Below, piece by piece: positions 25,444 through 32,905 of a DNA stretch of 64,000 bases. The DNA is from Mycolicibacterium parafortuitum (GTDB lineage Bacteria > Actinomycetota > Actinomycetes > Mycobacteriales > Mycobacteriaceae). Position numbers and translations under genes: made by a program. Each line of letters begins with the position of its first letter. Within the stretch, counting starts at the first letter, position 1. A model generated the notes under the pieces. That model did not search any database and was not told the origin of the DNA. It worked only from the letters and a program-made list of their open reading frames with translations. The stretch covers positions 3,472,001 to 3,536,000 of the forward strand of contig NZ_AP022598.1 in the NCBI RefSeq assembly GCF_010725485.1, given 5' to 3'.

Positions 25444-26821
25444 CGCCGGCCTCGCTGTCTGTGCGTGCGGAGACGTCTGTGCGTACGGTGACGAATACCG
25501 TTGCGGGGACCCGGCGCTCGATCGACCGAACCTCGACAGTCAGTCGTCTCGTCGGCGGCGTGCCGTCGTAGATCAGGTCGGCAGGGTCACCGGGCAGGTC
25601 CACGACGATCTCGTCGCCCACGGCGGGCAGCCCGACGGCGTGGGCGATCACCATGCCGGCGACGGTCTCGTAGTCACCGGGCGGCAGTGTCAGATCGAGG
25701 ATGCGCTCCGCCTCGTCGAGGGGAAGGTCGCCGGCGAGTAACCAGCCGTCGCCATCGGCGACGGCGTCGGCTTCGGTGTCGGCGTCATGTTCGTCGTCGA
25801 TCTCGCCGACGAGTTCTTCGGCGAGATCCTCGAGAGTCACGATGCCCGCGAAGCCGCCGTATTCGTCGATCACGATCGCCATCTCATCGTCGCCGCGTTC
25901 CAGTTCCCGAACCACGTTCGGCAGCGGCAACGTCTCGGGCACGACCACCGCGGGCCGGCAGCGGTCACCGGCGCGGTCGGTGGGCCGCACCTCGCCGAGC
26001 AGGTCGTGCAAATGGATGATGCCGACCACGTCGTCCGGATTCGATCCCGTCACCGGGTAGCGGGTGTGGCCGGTCGCCATCCGAGCCAGGACGGCGTCCA
26101 CCGACTCGTCGGCCGGGATCGCGTCGACCCGGGAGCGCGGGATCATCGCGTGTTCGGCGGTGCTGGTGGGGAAGTCGAGGATCCTGTCGAGCAGCGCGGA
26201 CAATTCGCGCGGAATCTCGCCTGTGGCCCGGGACGCCGCGACGATGTGCTCGAGGTCGCGTGGGGTGGCCGAGTGTTCGACGTCGTGCACCGGCTCGATG
26301 CGTAGCGCGCGCAGCAGCAGATTCGACGACTGATCGAACAACCAGATGAGCCAGCCGAACAGCTTGAGGTACAGGGTGGTGGACATCGCGAGCCGGCGCG
26401 CCAACGGTTCGGGACGCGCGATGGCGAGGTTCTTCGGAAACAGCTCGCCGAACAGCATCTGCACCACGGTCGACACCCCGATGGCGACGAGGCCGCCGAT
26501 GCCCACGGCGACGGCGGTCGGAATGCCCGTCCCGCCGAGCACGGTTTCGAAACCGCGACCGATCAGCGGTTCGGCGACGTATCCGACCAAAAGTCCGGTG
26601 ACGGTGATGCCGAGCTGAGCGCCCGAGAGCATGAAGGAGGTTCGCCGGGTGACGGTCAGGGCGCGTCCGGCCGCCGCGTCACCGCTTTCGGCGCGTGCCT
26701 TCAGACGGGACCGGTCCACGGCCATGTAGGCGAATTCCTGCGCGACGAAATAGCCGGTCAGGGCGGTGATGAGCAGTACGACGAAAAACCCGACGAGGAT
26801 CCCGAGAACGGCGGTCAGCAT
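25436..26821 (-). CDS. DUF21/CBS/CorC_HlyC membrane protein (full length)
   Basis: 461 residues. DUF21 membrane domain (about 1-200, with VAQEFAYMAVDRSRLKARAESGDAAAGRAL), a CBS pair (about 215-335, with GFAGIVTLEDLAEELVGEI) and a C-terminal CorC_HlyC domain (about 350-440, LPPGDYETVAGMVIAHAVG) are all present. Proteins of this family resemble divalent-cation exporters or sensors. The pair 25436/24448 resembles Rv1842c/Rv1841c, which in M. tuberculosis lie elsewhere, so their presence between cysA and che1 is a local rearrangement. Confidence 0.88.
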   Translation of the reverse strand: MLTAVLGILVGFFVVLLITALTGYFVAQEFAYMAVDRSRLKARAESGDAAAGRALTVTRRTSFMLSGAQLGITVTGLLVGYVAEPLIGRGFETVLGGTGIPTAVAVGIGGLVAIGVSTVVQMLFGELFPKNLAIARPEPLARRLAMSTTLYLKLFGWLIWLFDQSSNLLLRALRIEPVHDVEHSATPRDLEHIVAASRATGEIPRELSALLDRILDFPTSTAEHAMIPRSRVDAIPADESVDAVLARMATGHTRYPVTGSNPDDVVGIIHLHDLLGEVRPTDRAGDRCRPAVVVPETLPLPNVVRELERGDDEMAIVIDEYGGFAGIVTLEDLAEELVGEIDDEHDADTEADAVADGDGWLLAGDLPLDEAERILDLTLPPGDYETVAGMVIAHAVGLPAVGDEIVVDLPGDPADLIYDGTPPTRRLTVEVRSIERRVPATVFVTVRTDVSARTDSEAGDE

Positions 26822-26920
26822 GCGACCGCCCTGGGTCTATGAGGTTGCATCAAGTCCTTGCTCGAAGAGGGATAGCGTCCCCCAATATACCGATTCCGTG
26901 GCGGTGCCGGCCGCGGCGGA

Positions 26921-27625
26921 TCAGGCCGCGGCGCGCAGCGCCAGCGCTGCGTCGTAACGGTCGAGCACCGTCTCGGCCACCTGGCGGTGCGCGCCGAGCG
27001 GCGAGGACATCGGAATGCCTTGTGTAACGGCGAATTCCGCGACACGGTCGGTGATCCTGCCGTGTGCGAGGAACCACGGCGCGATGACCAGGCGGGTGGC
27101 CCCGCGAGCCCGCAGTTCGGCGGCAGCGTCGGCCAGCGAGGGCTGCGGACCGGTCGCGAACGCGGTCGTCGCCGCCCACCGGGTGGTCAGGGTGAGTTCG
27201 CGCGCGACGGTCGCGGTGCGGGCGTTCGCCTGTGGCCGCGACGATCCGACCGCTGTCACCAGCACCCCGACCCGGGGATCGAGCCGGGACACCCCGGCAT
27301 GCTCCAGCCGCTGCCGTAAGACGTGGATCAGCCGCTCGTCTTCGCCGAGCACAGCCGCGGTGCGGACATCGGCGCCGGACTCGGCGATCATCGCCGGGAT
27401 GTCGACCCGCGCGTGGTAGGCGTCGGCCAGCAGCAGCGGCACCACCACGCCACGTTCGTGCCCGAGCGTGGCCAGCACATCTCGCAGATTCGGAGAGTTC
27501 TGCTCGCAGAACGCGATCCGCGCATCAAGGCCGGGCCGCAGCCGGCGGATGCACTCGACGATCGAGCGTGCGGTCGCGGCCGACCGCGGGTCGGCGCTGC
27601 CGTGCGCGGTCAGGACAAGTGTCAC
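26921..27625 (-). CDS. che1: CbiX/SirB-type sirohydrochlorin ferrochelatase
   Basis: 234 residues, start GTG 27625 with a GTGA overlap on cysH. Two CbiX-like halves are visible. The first begins LVLTAHGSADPRS, with the metal-binding His; the second contains LVTAVGSSRPQANA and RLVIAPWFLAHGRITDRV. Family members insert Fe2+ or Co2+ into sirohydrochlorin. As last gene of sirA-cysH-che1 it most likely makes siroheme for SirA. The orthologue position is Rv2393. Confidence 0.88.
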   Translation of the reverse strand: MTLVLTAHGSADPRSAATARSIVECIRRLRPGLDARIAFCEQNSPNLRDVLATLGHERGVVVPLLLADAYHARVDIPAMIAESGADVRTAAVLGEDERLIHVLRQRLEHAGVSRLDPRVGVLVTAVGSSRPQANARTATVARELTLTTRWAATTAFATGPQPSLADAAAELRARGATRLVIAPWFLAHGRITDRVAEFAVTQGIPMSSPLGAHRQVAETVLDRYDAALALRAAA

Positions 27626-28329
27626 GAGGCGTGCAGCCCGCATTCCGTCTTGGACTGGCCCGCCCAGCGGCCGCTGCGCGGATCGGCGCCCTCGACCGGC
27701 TTGTTGGTGCACGGCGCGCATCCGATCGACGGATAACCCTCGTCCACAAGGGGATTGACGAGGATGCCGTTGGCATCGATGTAGTTCTGCATGTCCTCGT
27801 CGGTCCACGCCGCCAGCGGGTTGATCTTCACCAGCCCGAAAGCCTTGTCCCAGCTGATCAGCGGCGCATTGGCGCGCGTCGGCGCCTCGACCCGGCGGAT
27901 GCCCGTCACCCAGGCGGAATAGCCGCTGAGCGCCTTCGTGAGCGGCTCCACCTTGCGCAGCCGGCAGCACTCGTTGGCGTTGCGTTCGAACAGGTTCTTG
28001 CCCAGCAGCGCGTCCTGCTCGGCGACGGTCCGCTCGGGGCGCACGTTGACGACGTTGACGTCGTAGACCGCCTCGACCGCGTCGCGGGTACCGATCGTCT
28101 CGACGAAGTGGTAGCCGGTGTCGAGGAACAGCACGTCCACACCGGGGCGCACCTTCGCGGCCAGATCCACCAGCACGGCGTCCTGCATGTTCGACGCGAC
28201 GATGTACGTGTTGCCGAAGTTCTCGTCGGTCCAGCGCAGCAGTTCCTGCGCCGTCGCGTTCGGCCCGAGTTCGGCCGCACCGCGCTCGGCCAGCGCCTGC
28301 AGATCGGTCTCGTTCATCGTGTCGGTCAT
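27622..28329 (-). CDS. cysH: Adenylylsulfate (APS) reductase CysH
   Basis: 235 residues. Two cysteine pairs, ECCRLRKVEP (near 120) and GCAPCTNKP (near 205), bind a [4Fe-4S] cluster and mark an APS-specific assimilatory reductase. The C-terminal ECGLH carries the catalytic Cys. The reaction is APS + reduced thioredoxin to sulfite + AMP. The start is ATG 28329, 8 nt after the sirA stop, preceded by GAGGTAGG. It lies in the operon sirA-cysH-che1, behind the poly-Cys upstream ORF. Confidence 0.95.
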   Translation of the reverse strand: MTDTMNETDLQALAERGAAELGPNATAQELLRWTDENFGNTYIVASNMQDAVLVDLAAKVRPGVDVLFLDTGYHFVETIGTRDAVEAVYDVNVVNVRPERTVAEQDALLGKNLFERNANECCRLRKVEPLTKALSGYSAWVTGIRRVEAPTRANAPLISWDKAFGLVKINPLAAWTDEDMQNYIDANGILVNPLVDEGYPSIGCAPCTNKPVEGADPRSGRWAGQSKTECGLHAS

Positions 28330-28337
28330 GTGCTTAC

Positions 28338-30011
28338 CTACCTCAAGTCCGCTTCGTCGGCTCGAAGAGCCCACGTAGCGAAACGCTCGCCCTGCTCTCG
28401 TTGTTTCACGAAGTTGCGGACAACCCGCTCGATGTAGTCACCGAGCTCGGTGGCGACCACCTTGTGCTGACGCAACTTGCGGCCGAAACCGCTGTCCAGG
28501 CCCAGGCTGCCGCCCAGGTGTACCTGGAAGCCCTCTTCGGGACCGTTACCGTCGTCGACCATCTGGCCCTTGAAGCCGATGTCGGCGACCTGGATGCGGG
28601 CGCACGAGTTCGGGCAGCCGTTGATGTTGATCGTGATCGGCACGTCGAGCTGGGCGTTGATGTCCTCCAGCCGGCGCTCGAGCTCGGGCACCAGCACCTG
28701 GGAGCGGCTGCGGGTCTCGGCGAAGCTGAGCTTGCAGAACTCGATGCCGGTGCACGCCATCAGGTTGCGCCGCCAGTGCGACGGGCTCGACGGAAGTCCC
28801 AGCGCATCCAGGCCGGCGCGAAGCTCGTCCAGCTTCTCGTCGGGGACGTCGAGGATGATCAGTTTCTGGTACGGGGTGAACCGGATCCGGTCGCTGCCCG
28901 CGGCCTCGGCCAGGTCGGCGACCTTGGTCAGGATCGTGCCCGACACGCGGCCGGCGATCGGGGAGACACCGACGGCGTTGAGACCGTTCTTGAGCTTCTG
29001 CACGCCGACGTGGTCGATCGGGCGGGTCACCGGATCCGGCGCCGGACCGTCGATCAACGGGCGCTTCAGGTACTCGGTCTCCAGAACCTCGCGGAACTTC
29101 TGGACGCCCCAATCCTTGATCAGGAACTTCAGCCGGGCCTTGGACCGCAGCCGGCGGTAGCCGTAGTCGCGGAAGACGCTGACCACGCCCTCCCACACGT
29201 CGGGGACCTCGTCGAGCGGCACCCAGGCACCGACCCGCTGGCCCAGCATCGGGTTGGTCGACAGGCCGCCGCCGACCCACAGGTCGAAGCCGGGACCGTG
29301 CTCAGGATGGTTCACCCCGATGAACGCGACGTCATTGACCTCGTGCACGACGTCCTGCAGGCCCGAGATCGCGGTCTTGAACTTGCGCGGCAGGTTGGAG
29401 TACTCCTTCTTGCCGATGTAGCGCTTGACGATCTCGTTGACCGCGGGCGTGCCGTCGATCACCTCGTCGAGCGATTCACCGGCCAGCGGAGAGCCGAGCA
29501 CCACGCGGGGGCAGTCGCCGCACGCTTCGGTGGTCTGCAGGCCGACCTCGTCGAGGCGGCGCCAGATCTCGGGCATGTCCTTGACGTCGATCCAGTGGTA
29601 CTGGACGTTCTGCCGGTCGGAGATGTCGGCGGTGTCGCGGGCGAACTCGGTCGAGATCTGGCCCAACGTGCGCAGCGCGGCGGCGGTCAGCGCACCGCCG
29701 TCGCTGCGGACCCGCAGCATGAAGTACTCGTCTTCGAGCATGTCGGTGTTGTCGTCACCGGTCCAGGTGCCGTCATATCCCGGCTTGCGCTGCGTGTAGA
29801 GGCCCCACCAGCGGAACCGACCGCGCAGATCGCCCTTGTCGATGCTGTCGAAGCCGTTCTTGGCGTAGATGTTCTCGATGCGCTCCCGCACATTGAGCGG
29901 GTTGTCGTCCTTCTTGGACTGCTCGTTCGGGTTGAGGGGTTCGCGGTAGCCGAGCGCCCACTGGCCTTCGCCGCGGGGACGCTTGGCGGGCTTGTTCTGT
30001 GCTGTGGTCAT
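28338..30011 (-). CDS. sirA: Ferredoxin-dependent sulfite reductase SirA (NirA)
   Basis: 557 residues. The siroheme/[4Fe-4S] ligands are in ACTGIEFCKLS and NGCPNSCAR (about 430-480). Residues WWGLYTQRKPG and TEACGDCPR hold the Tyr and Cys that form the covalent Tyr-Cys crosslink near the siroheme in the M. tuberculosis enzyme. The family is named NirA in some annotations, but mycobacterial members reduce sulfite to sulfide in six one-electron steps from ferredoxin. First structural gene of the operon with cysH and che1; a Cys-rich leader ORF lies 115 nt upstream. Confidence 0.95.
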   Translation of the reverse strand: MTTAQNKPAKRPRGEGQWALGYREPLNPNEQSKKDDNPLNVRERIENIYAKNGFDSIDKGDLRGRFRWWGLYTQRKPGYDGTWTGDDNTDMLEDEYFMLRVRSDGGALTAAALRTLGQISTEFARDTADISDRQNVQYHWIDVKDMPEIWRRLDEVGLQTTEACGDCPRVVLGSPLAGESLDEVIDGTPAVNEIVKRYIGKKEYSNLPRKFKTAISGLQDVVHEVNDVAFIGVNHPEHGPGFDLWVGGGLSTNPMLGQRVGAWVPLDEVPDVWEGVVSVFRDYGYRRLRSKARLKFLIKDWGVQKFREVLETEYLKRPLIDGPAPDPVTRPIDHVGVQKLKNGLNAVGVSPIAGRVSGTILTKVADLAEAAGSDRIRFTPYQKLIILDVPDEKLDELRAGLDALGLPSSPSHWRRNLMACTGIEFCKLSFAETRSRSQVLVPELERRLEDINAQLDVPITININGCPNSCARIQVADIGFKGQMVDDGNGPEEGFQVHLGGSLGLDSGFGRKLRQHKVVATELGDYIERVVRNFVKQREQGERFATWALRADEADLR

Positions 30012-30125
30012 GAGGCGGGCTCCTAATCGGAACCGGCGTTCAGATCGCGCTTCGTACCGGAGGGCTGTCCGGCGGCGCAGATCCGGCGGCCAGCAGGGTT
30101 TATCGGGGCTGGGTCAGGTCTGGCG

Positions 30126-30221
30126 TCAGCGAAGACAGCAACAGGTGCAAACGCGCTTGAAGTCGACATGAAGACGCGCCACCAGCGAGACCCGGCGAGG
30201 GAAGCTGTGGGCTGCAATCAC
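30126..30221 (-). CDS. Poly-cysteine upstream ORF (attenuator peptide) for sirA-cysH-che1
   Basis: From GTG 30221 to TGA at 30128-30126, 31 codons. The peptide begins VIAAHSFPRRVSL and ends FKRVCTCCCLR, that is, four Cys in five codons just before the stop. The form VARLHVDFKRVCTCCCLR can also start at in-frame GTG 30182. It matches the leaderless, cysteine-responsive attenuator ORFs described upstream of mycobacterial sulfur genes. It lies 115 nt upstream of the sirA start; nothing else is evident in the region between. Confidence 0.78.
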   Translation of the reverse strand: MIAAHSFPRRVSLVARLHVDFKRVCTCCCLR

Positions 30222-30227
30222 GCGGCC

Positions 30228-30233
30228 ATTGTG
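30228..30233 (-). promoter_or_regulatory. Candidate -10 for the sirA leader transcript
   Basis: On the minus strand the hexamer is CACAAT, one base from TANNNT. It is 6 nt before GTG 30221, which suits a leaderless transcript starting on that codon. It is weaker than the subI element. Confidence 0.4.
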
Positions 30234-30313
30234 CCACGGGAACCTGCGTGCACCCTAACCGGCCGTTATTTGCGCGCACCGTGAGCAAAACCGCGCTCTG
30301 GGACACTGGGCAT

Positions 30314-31498
30314 GTGTCACCGCAACCGGATGTCGCGCAGCGACCTCAGCTGCCCCCGATGACGGCCCGGCCGGGCCGTGCGTTCGGCATCTACATCCAC
30401 GTGCCGTTCTGCGCGGTGCGCTGCGGATACTGCGACTTCAACACCTACACCCCGGCCGAACTCGGCGGAGCCAACCCCGATGGCTGGCTCGCGGCGGTGC
30501 GCACCGAGCTGCGGCTGGCCGCTGCCCACCTCGGCGCCGCCCCGCCGGTGCAGACCGTGTTCGTCGGCGGCGGCACGCCGTCGCTGCTGGGTGCCGACCG
30601 CCTCGCCGAGGTGCTCACCGCGATCCGCGACAACTTCACCCTGGCGCCCGGTGCGGAGATCACCACCGAATCGAACCCGGAGTCCACCTCGGCACCCTTC
30701 TTCGCGGCGCTGCGCAGCGCCGGCTACACCCGTATCTCGCTGGGCATGCAGTCGACCGCGCCGCACGTGCTTGCCGCACTCGACCGGGTGCATTCCCCGG
30801 GGCGGGCGCTGCAGGCCGCCCGGGAGGCCCGCGCGGAAGGCTTCGAACACGTCAACCTGGATCTGATCTACGGCACGCCGGGGGAGTCCGACGACGACCT
30901 GCTGCGCTCGGCCGACGCCGCGATCGACGCCGATGTCGACCACATCTCCGGCTACGCGTTGATCGTCGAGGACGGCACGGCACTGGCCCGGCGCGTGCGG
31001 CGCGGCGACATTCCCGCGCCCGACGACGACGTGCACGCGCGCCGCTACGAACTGCTCGACCGGCGCCTGGCCGCCGCCGGGTTCGACTGGTACGAGGTGT
31101 CGAACTGGAGCCGGCCCGGCGGGGAGTGCCTGCACAACATCGGCTACTGGAACGGTGGTCAGTGGTGGGGGGCGGGGCCGGGTGCGCACGGCTTCGCGGG
31201 CTCCACCCGATGGTGGAATGTCAAGCACCCCAACGCTTATGCCGCGGCGCTGGAATCCGGTGCGCTCCCGGTCGCCGACTTCGAGGAGATCGACACCGAC
31301 ACCGCCCACGTCGAGGACGTGATGCTCGCGGTGCGGTTGCGCACCGGGCTGGCCGCCTCGGCGCTGACCGAACAGGAGCATCAGCGCGCGCGGGCCGCGG
31401 TCGCCGACGGCCTGCTGCACGACGCGGCGGGCCGGTTCGTGCTCACCGACCGTGGCCGGCTGCTCGCCGACGCGGTGGTGCGGGATCTGCTGAGCTGA
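30314..31498 (+). CDS. hemW: HemW heme chaperone (radical SAM, annotated HemN in M. tuberculosis)
   Basis: 394 residues from GTG 30314. The N-terminal CAVRCGYC motif binds the radical-SAM [4Fe-4S] cluster; VFVGGGTPSLL and ESNPES follow, and NIGYWNGGQWWGAGPGAH lies in the C-terminal half. The lack of an N-terminal HemN extension and the position match Rv2388c, now regarded as HemW, which handles heme rather than oxidising coproporphyrinogen. GACACT 6 nt before the GTG could be a leaderless -10. Another in-frame start is ATG 30359. Divergent from the sirA operon. Confidence 0.88.
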   Translation: MSPQPDVAQRPQLPPMTARPGRAFGIYIHVPFCAVRCGYCDFNTYTPAELGGANPDGWLAAVRTELRLAAAHLGAAPPVQTVFVGGGTPSLLGADRLAEVLTAIRDNFTLAPGAEITTESNPESTSAPFFAALRSAGYTRISLGMQSTAPHVLAALDRVHSPGRALQAAREARAEGFEHVNLDLIYGTPGESDDDLLRSADAAIDADVDHISGYALIVEDGTALARRVRRGDIPAPDDDVHARRYELLDRRLAAAGFDWYEVSNWSRPGGECLHNIGYWNGGQWWGAGPGAHGFAGSTRWWNVKHPNAYAAALESGALPVADFEEIDTDTAHVEDVMLAVRLRTGLAASALTEQEHQRARAAVADGLLHDAAGRFVLTDRGRLLADAVVRDLLS

Positions 31499-31513
31499 TC
31501 GGAGCAGCGCTTC

Positions 31514-32386
31514 TCAGAGCAGCGCTGAAGCCAGCCGGCGCCACTGCTCGCGCGGGAACTCGCGCGGATCGGCGGTCAGCACCTGCACGCAGACATGGCT
31601 GGCGCCGGCGTCGAGATGCTCCTGCACCCGGCTCTTGACGGCGTCCTCGTCGCCCCACGCGATCAGCGCGTCGAACACGCGGTCGCTGACCGAGGACAGG
31701 TCCTCCTCGGTGAACCCGAGCCGCAGCAGGTTGTTCGCGTAGTTCGGCAGCGCGAGATAGGAGCGCAGCCAATCCGTTCCGATCTCACGGGCCTTGTCGC
31801 GGTCGTCGGTGAGCAGCACCGTCTGCTCGGGCAGCAGCAGCGGTCCGTCGCCGAGCACCTCGCGGGCCTGGGCGGTGTGGGTCGGCGTGGTCAGGTACGG
31901 GTGCGCCCCGCCGGCCTTGGTCGCCGACAGGCGCAGCATCTTCGGGCCGAGCGCGGCGAGCACCCGATTGCCCACGGGTACCGGCTGAGCGGACGCGTCG
32001 ATGTCGTCGAGGAACTTCTCGGTGGCCGCCAGCGGCTTGCGGTAGCGGCCGGGCTCCGTGGAGTCGATCAGCGGCGCGTGACTGCAGCCGATGCCGAGCA
32101 GGAACCGCTCACCGTGCTTGTGGGTCAGCGTCGCGTAGCGCGACGCGACCTCGGCGGGGTCGTTCATCCACAGGTTCAGGATGCCGGTGGCGATGACGGT
32201 CTTCTCGGTGGCGCCCAGCAGGTTCTCCACCGCGTCGAGCACCGGCCCGCCGACATCGGGGATCCACAGCGCGGTGAAACCGAGCCCGTCGAGTTCGGCG
32301 GCGGCTTCGGCTGCCTCCTCCGGATTTCCGTATCGCAGTTGCGAACTCCACAGACCGACACCCGACAGATTCATACGTCCAGTCAT
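31514..32386 (-). CDS. LLM-class F420-dependent oxidoreductase
   Basis: 290 residues. LSGVGLWSSQLRYG at the start, FTALWIPDVGGPVLDAVENLLGAT, TGILNLWMNDP and FLLGIGCSHAPLID are typical of mycobacterial TIGR03620-like F420-dependent LLM proteins. The cofactor is expected to be F420 and the substrate is unknown. In-frame ATG codons at 32386 and 32374 are both possible starts. It converges on hemW with only 15 nt between the stops. In M. tuberculosis the region after hemN holds Rv2387 and mbtI; here this gene and a SnoaL-like gene occupy that space. Confidence 0.85.
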   Translation of the reverse strand: MTGRMNLSGVGLWSSQLRYGNPEEAAEAAAELDGLGFTALWIPDVGGPVLDAVENLLGATEKTVIATGILNLWMNDPAEVASRYATLTHKHGERFLLGIGCSHAPLIDSTEPGRYRKPLAATEKFLDDIDASAQPVPVGNRVLAALGPKMLRLSATKAGGAHPYLTTPTHTAQAREVLGDGPLLLPEQTVLLTDDRDKAREIGTDWLRSYLALPNYANNLLRLGFTEEDLSSVSDRVFDALIAWGDEDAVKSRVQEHLDAGASHVCVQVLTADPREFPREQWRRLASALL

Positions 32387-32409
32387 ACCGTGCCGCTGTG
32401 CCGGGGCGC

Positions 32410-32415
32410 TACGGT
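32410..32415 (+). promoter_or_regulatory. -10 element of a leaderless mRNA
   Basis: TACGGT fits TANNNT and is followed by exactly 7 nt and ATG 32423, so the SnoaL-like gene is probably transcribed without a leader. Confidence 0.55.
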
Positions 32416-32422
32416 CGTGCCC

Positions 32423-32800
32423 ATGACCTTCGATCCCGGCGCCGTCGCCCTGGCGTTCTCCGAGCATCGCTTCGAGGATGCGCTTGGCCATCTCGCCGGG
32501 GATGTGACGTGGACGATCGTCGGCGGCATGGTGCTCGAGGGAGCGCAGGCCGTGCGCGACACCTGCCGGGACACCCTGCAAAGCCTCGAAGGCACCGACG
32601 TCCGGTTCGACCGGCGCGTGGTGGCCGCGGGTGCCGACGTGGTCGCGGTCGACACGGTGGTGCGCTACCTGCGCCCGGACGGCGTGACGGCGGTCGCCAG
32701 TTGCGCGATCTACGAATTCGACGGCGAGCAGATCAAGGCCATCACCTCGTATGCGGTCGAGGTCGATCCGGCCGACACCGGAGCGCAACCGCCCAGGTGA
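32423..32800 (+). CDS. SnoaL/NTF2-like small protein
   Basis: 125 residues with the cone-shaped NTF2/SnoaL pattern: FSEHRFEDALGHLAGDVTWTIVGG at the start and VVAVDTVVRYLRPDGVTAVASCAIYEFDGEQIKAITSYA at the end. These proteins act as isomerases, cyclases or ligand binders. There is no Shine-Dalgarno but a good leaderless promoter. It is divergent from the F420 oxidoreductase and 106 nt upstream of the polyketide synthase on the same strand. A role in polyketide tailoring is conceivable but unsupported. Confidence 0.75.
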   Translation: MTFDPGAVALAFSEHRFEDALGHLAGDVTWTIVGGMVLEGAQAVRDTCRDTLQSLEGTDVRFDRRVVAAGADVVAVDTVVRYLRPDGVTAVASCAIYEFDGEQIKAITSYAVEVDPADTGAQPPR

Positions 32801-32864
32801 AACCCGGGTAGTGCACCGCGAGCAAAGTCGCTGTGCCAGGATGTTCGCCATGGCGAAGCTAGGG

Positions 32865-32883
32865 TTAGGGAAGGCTATCCACA
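32865..32883 (+). promoter_or_regulatory. IdeR iron box upstream of the 6-MSAS-type PKS
   Basis: TTAGGGAAGGCTATCCACA matches the IdeR consensus TTAGGTTAGGCTAACCTAA at 14 of 19 positions by my count, including both GG/CC cores. It ends 22 nt before the PKS start, so iron-loaded IdeR would block transcription, as for mbt genes. Confidence 0.7.
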
Positions 32884-32905
32884 TATCGTCGCCGGCAGCG
32901 TCGAC

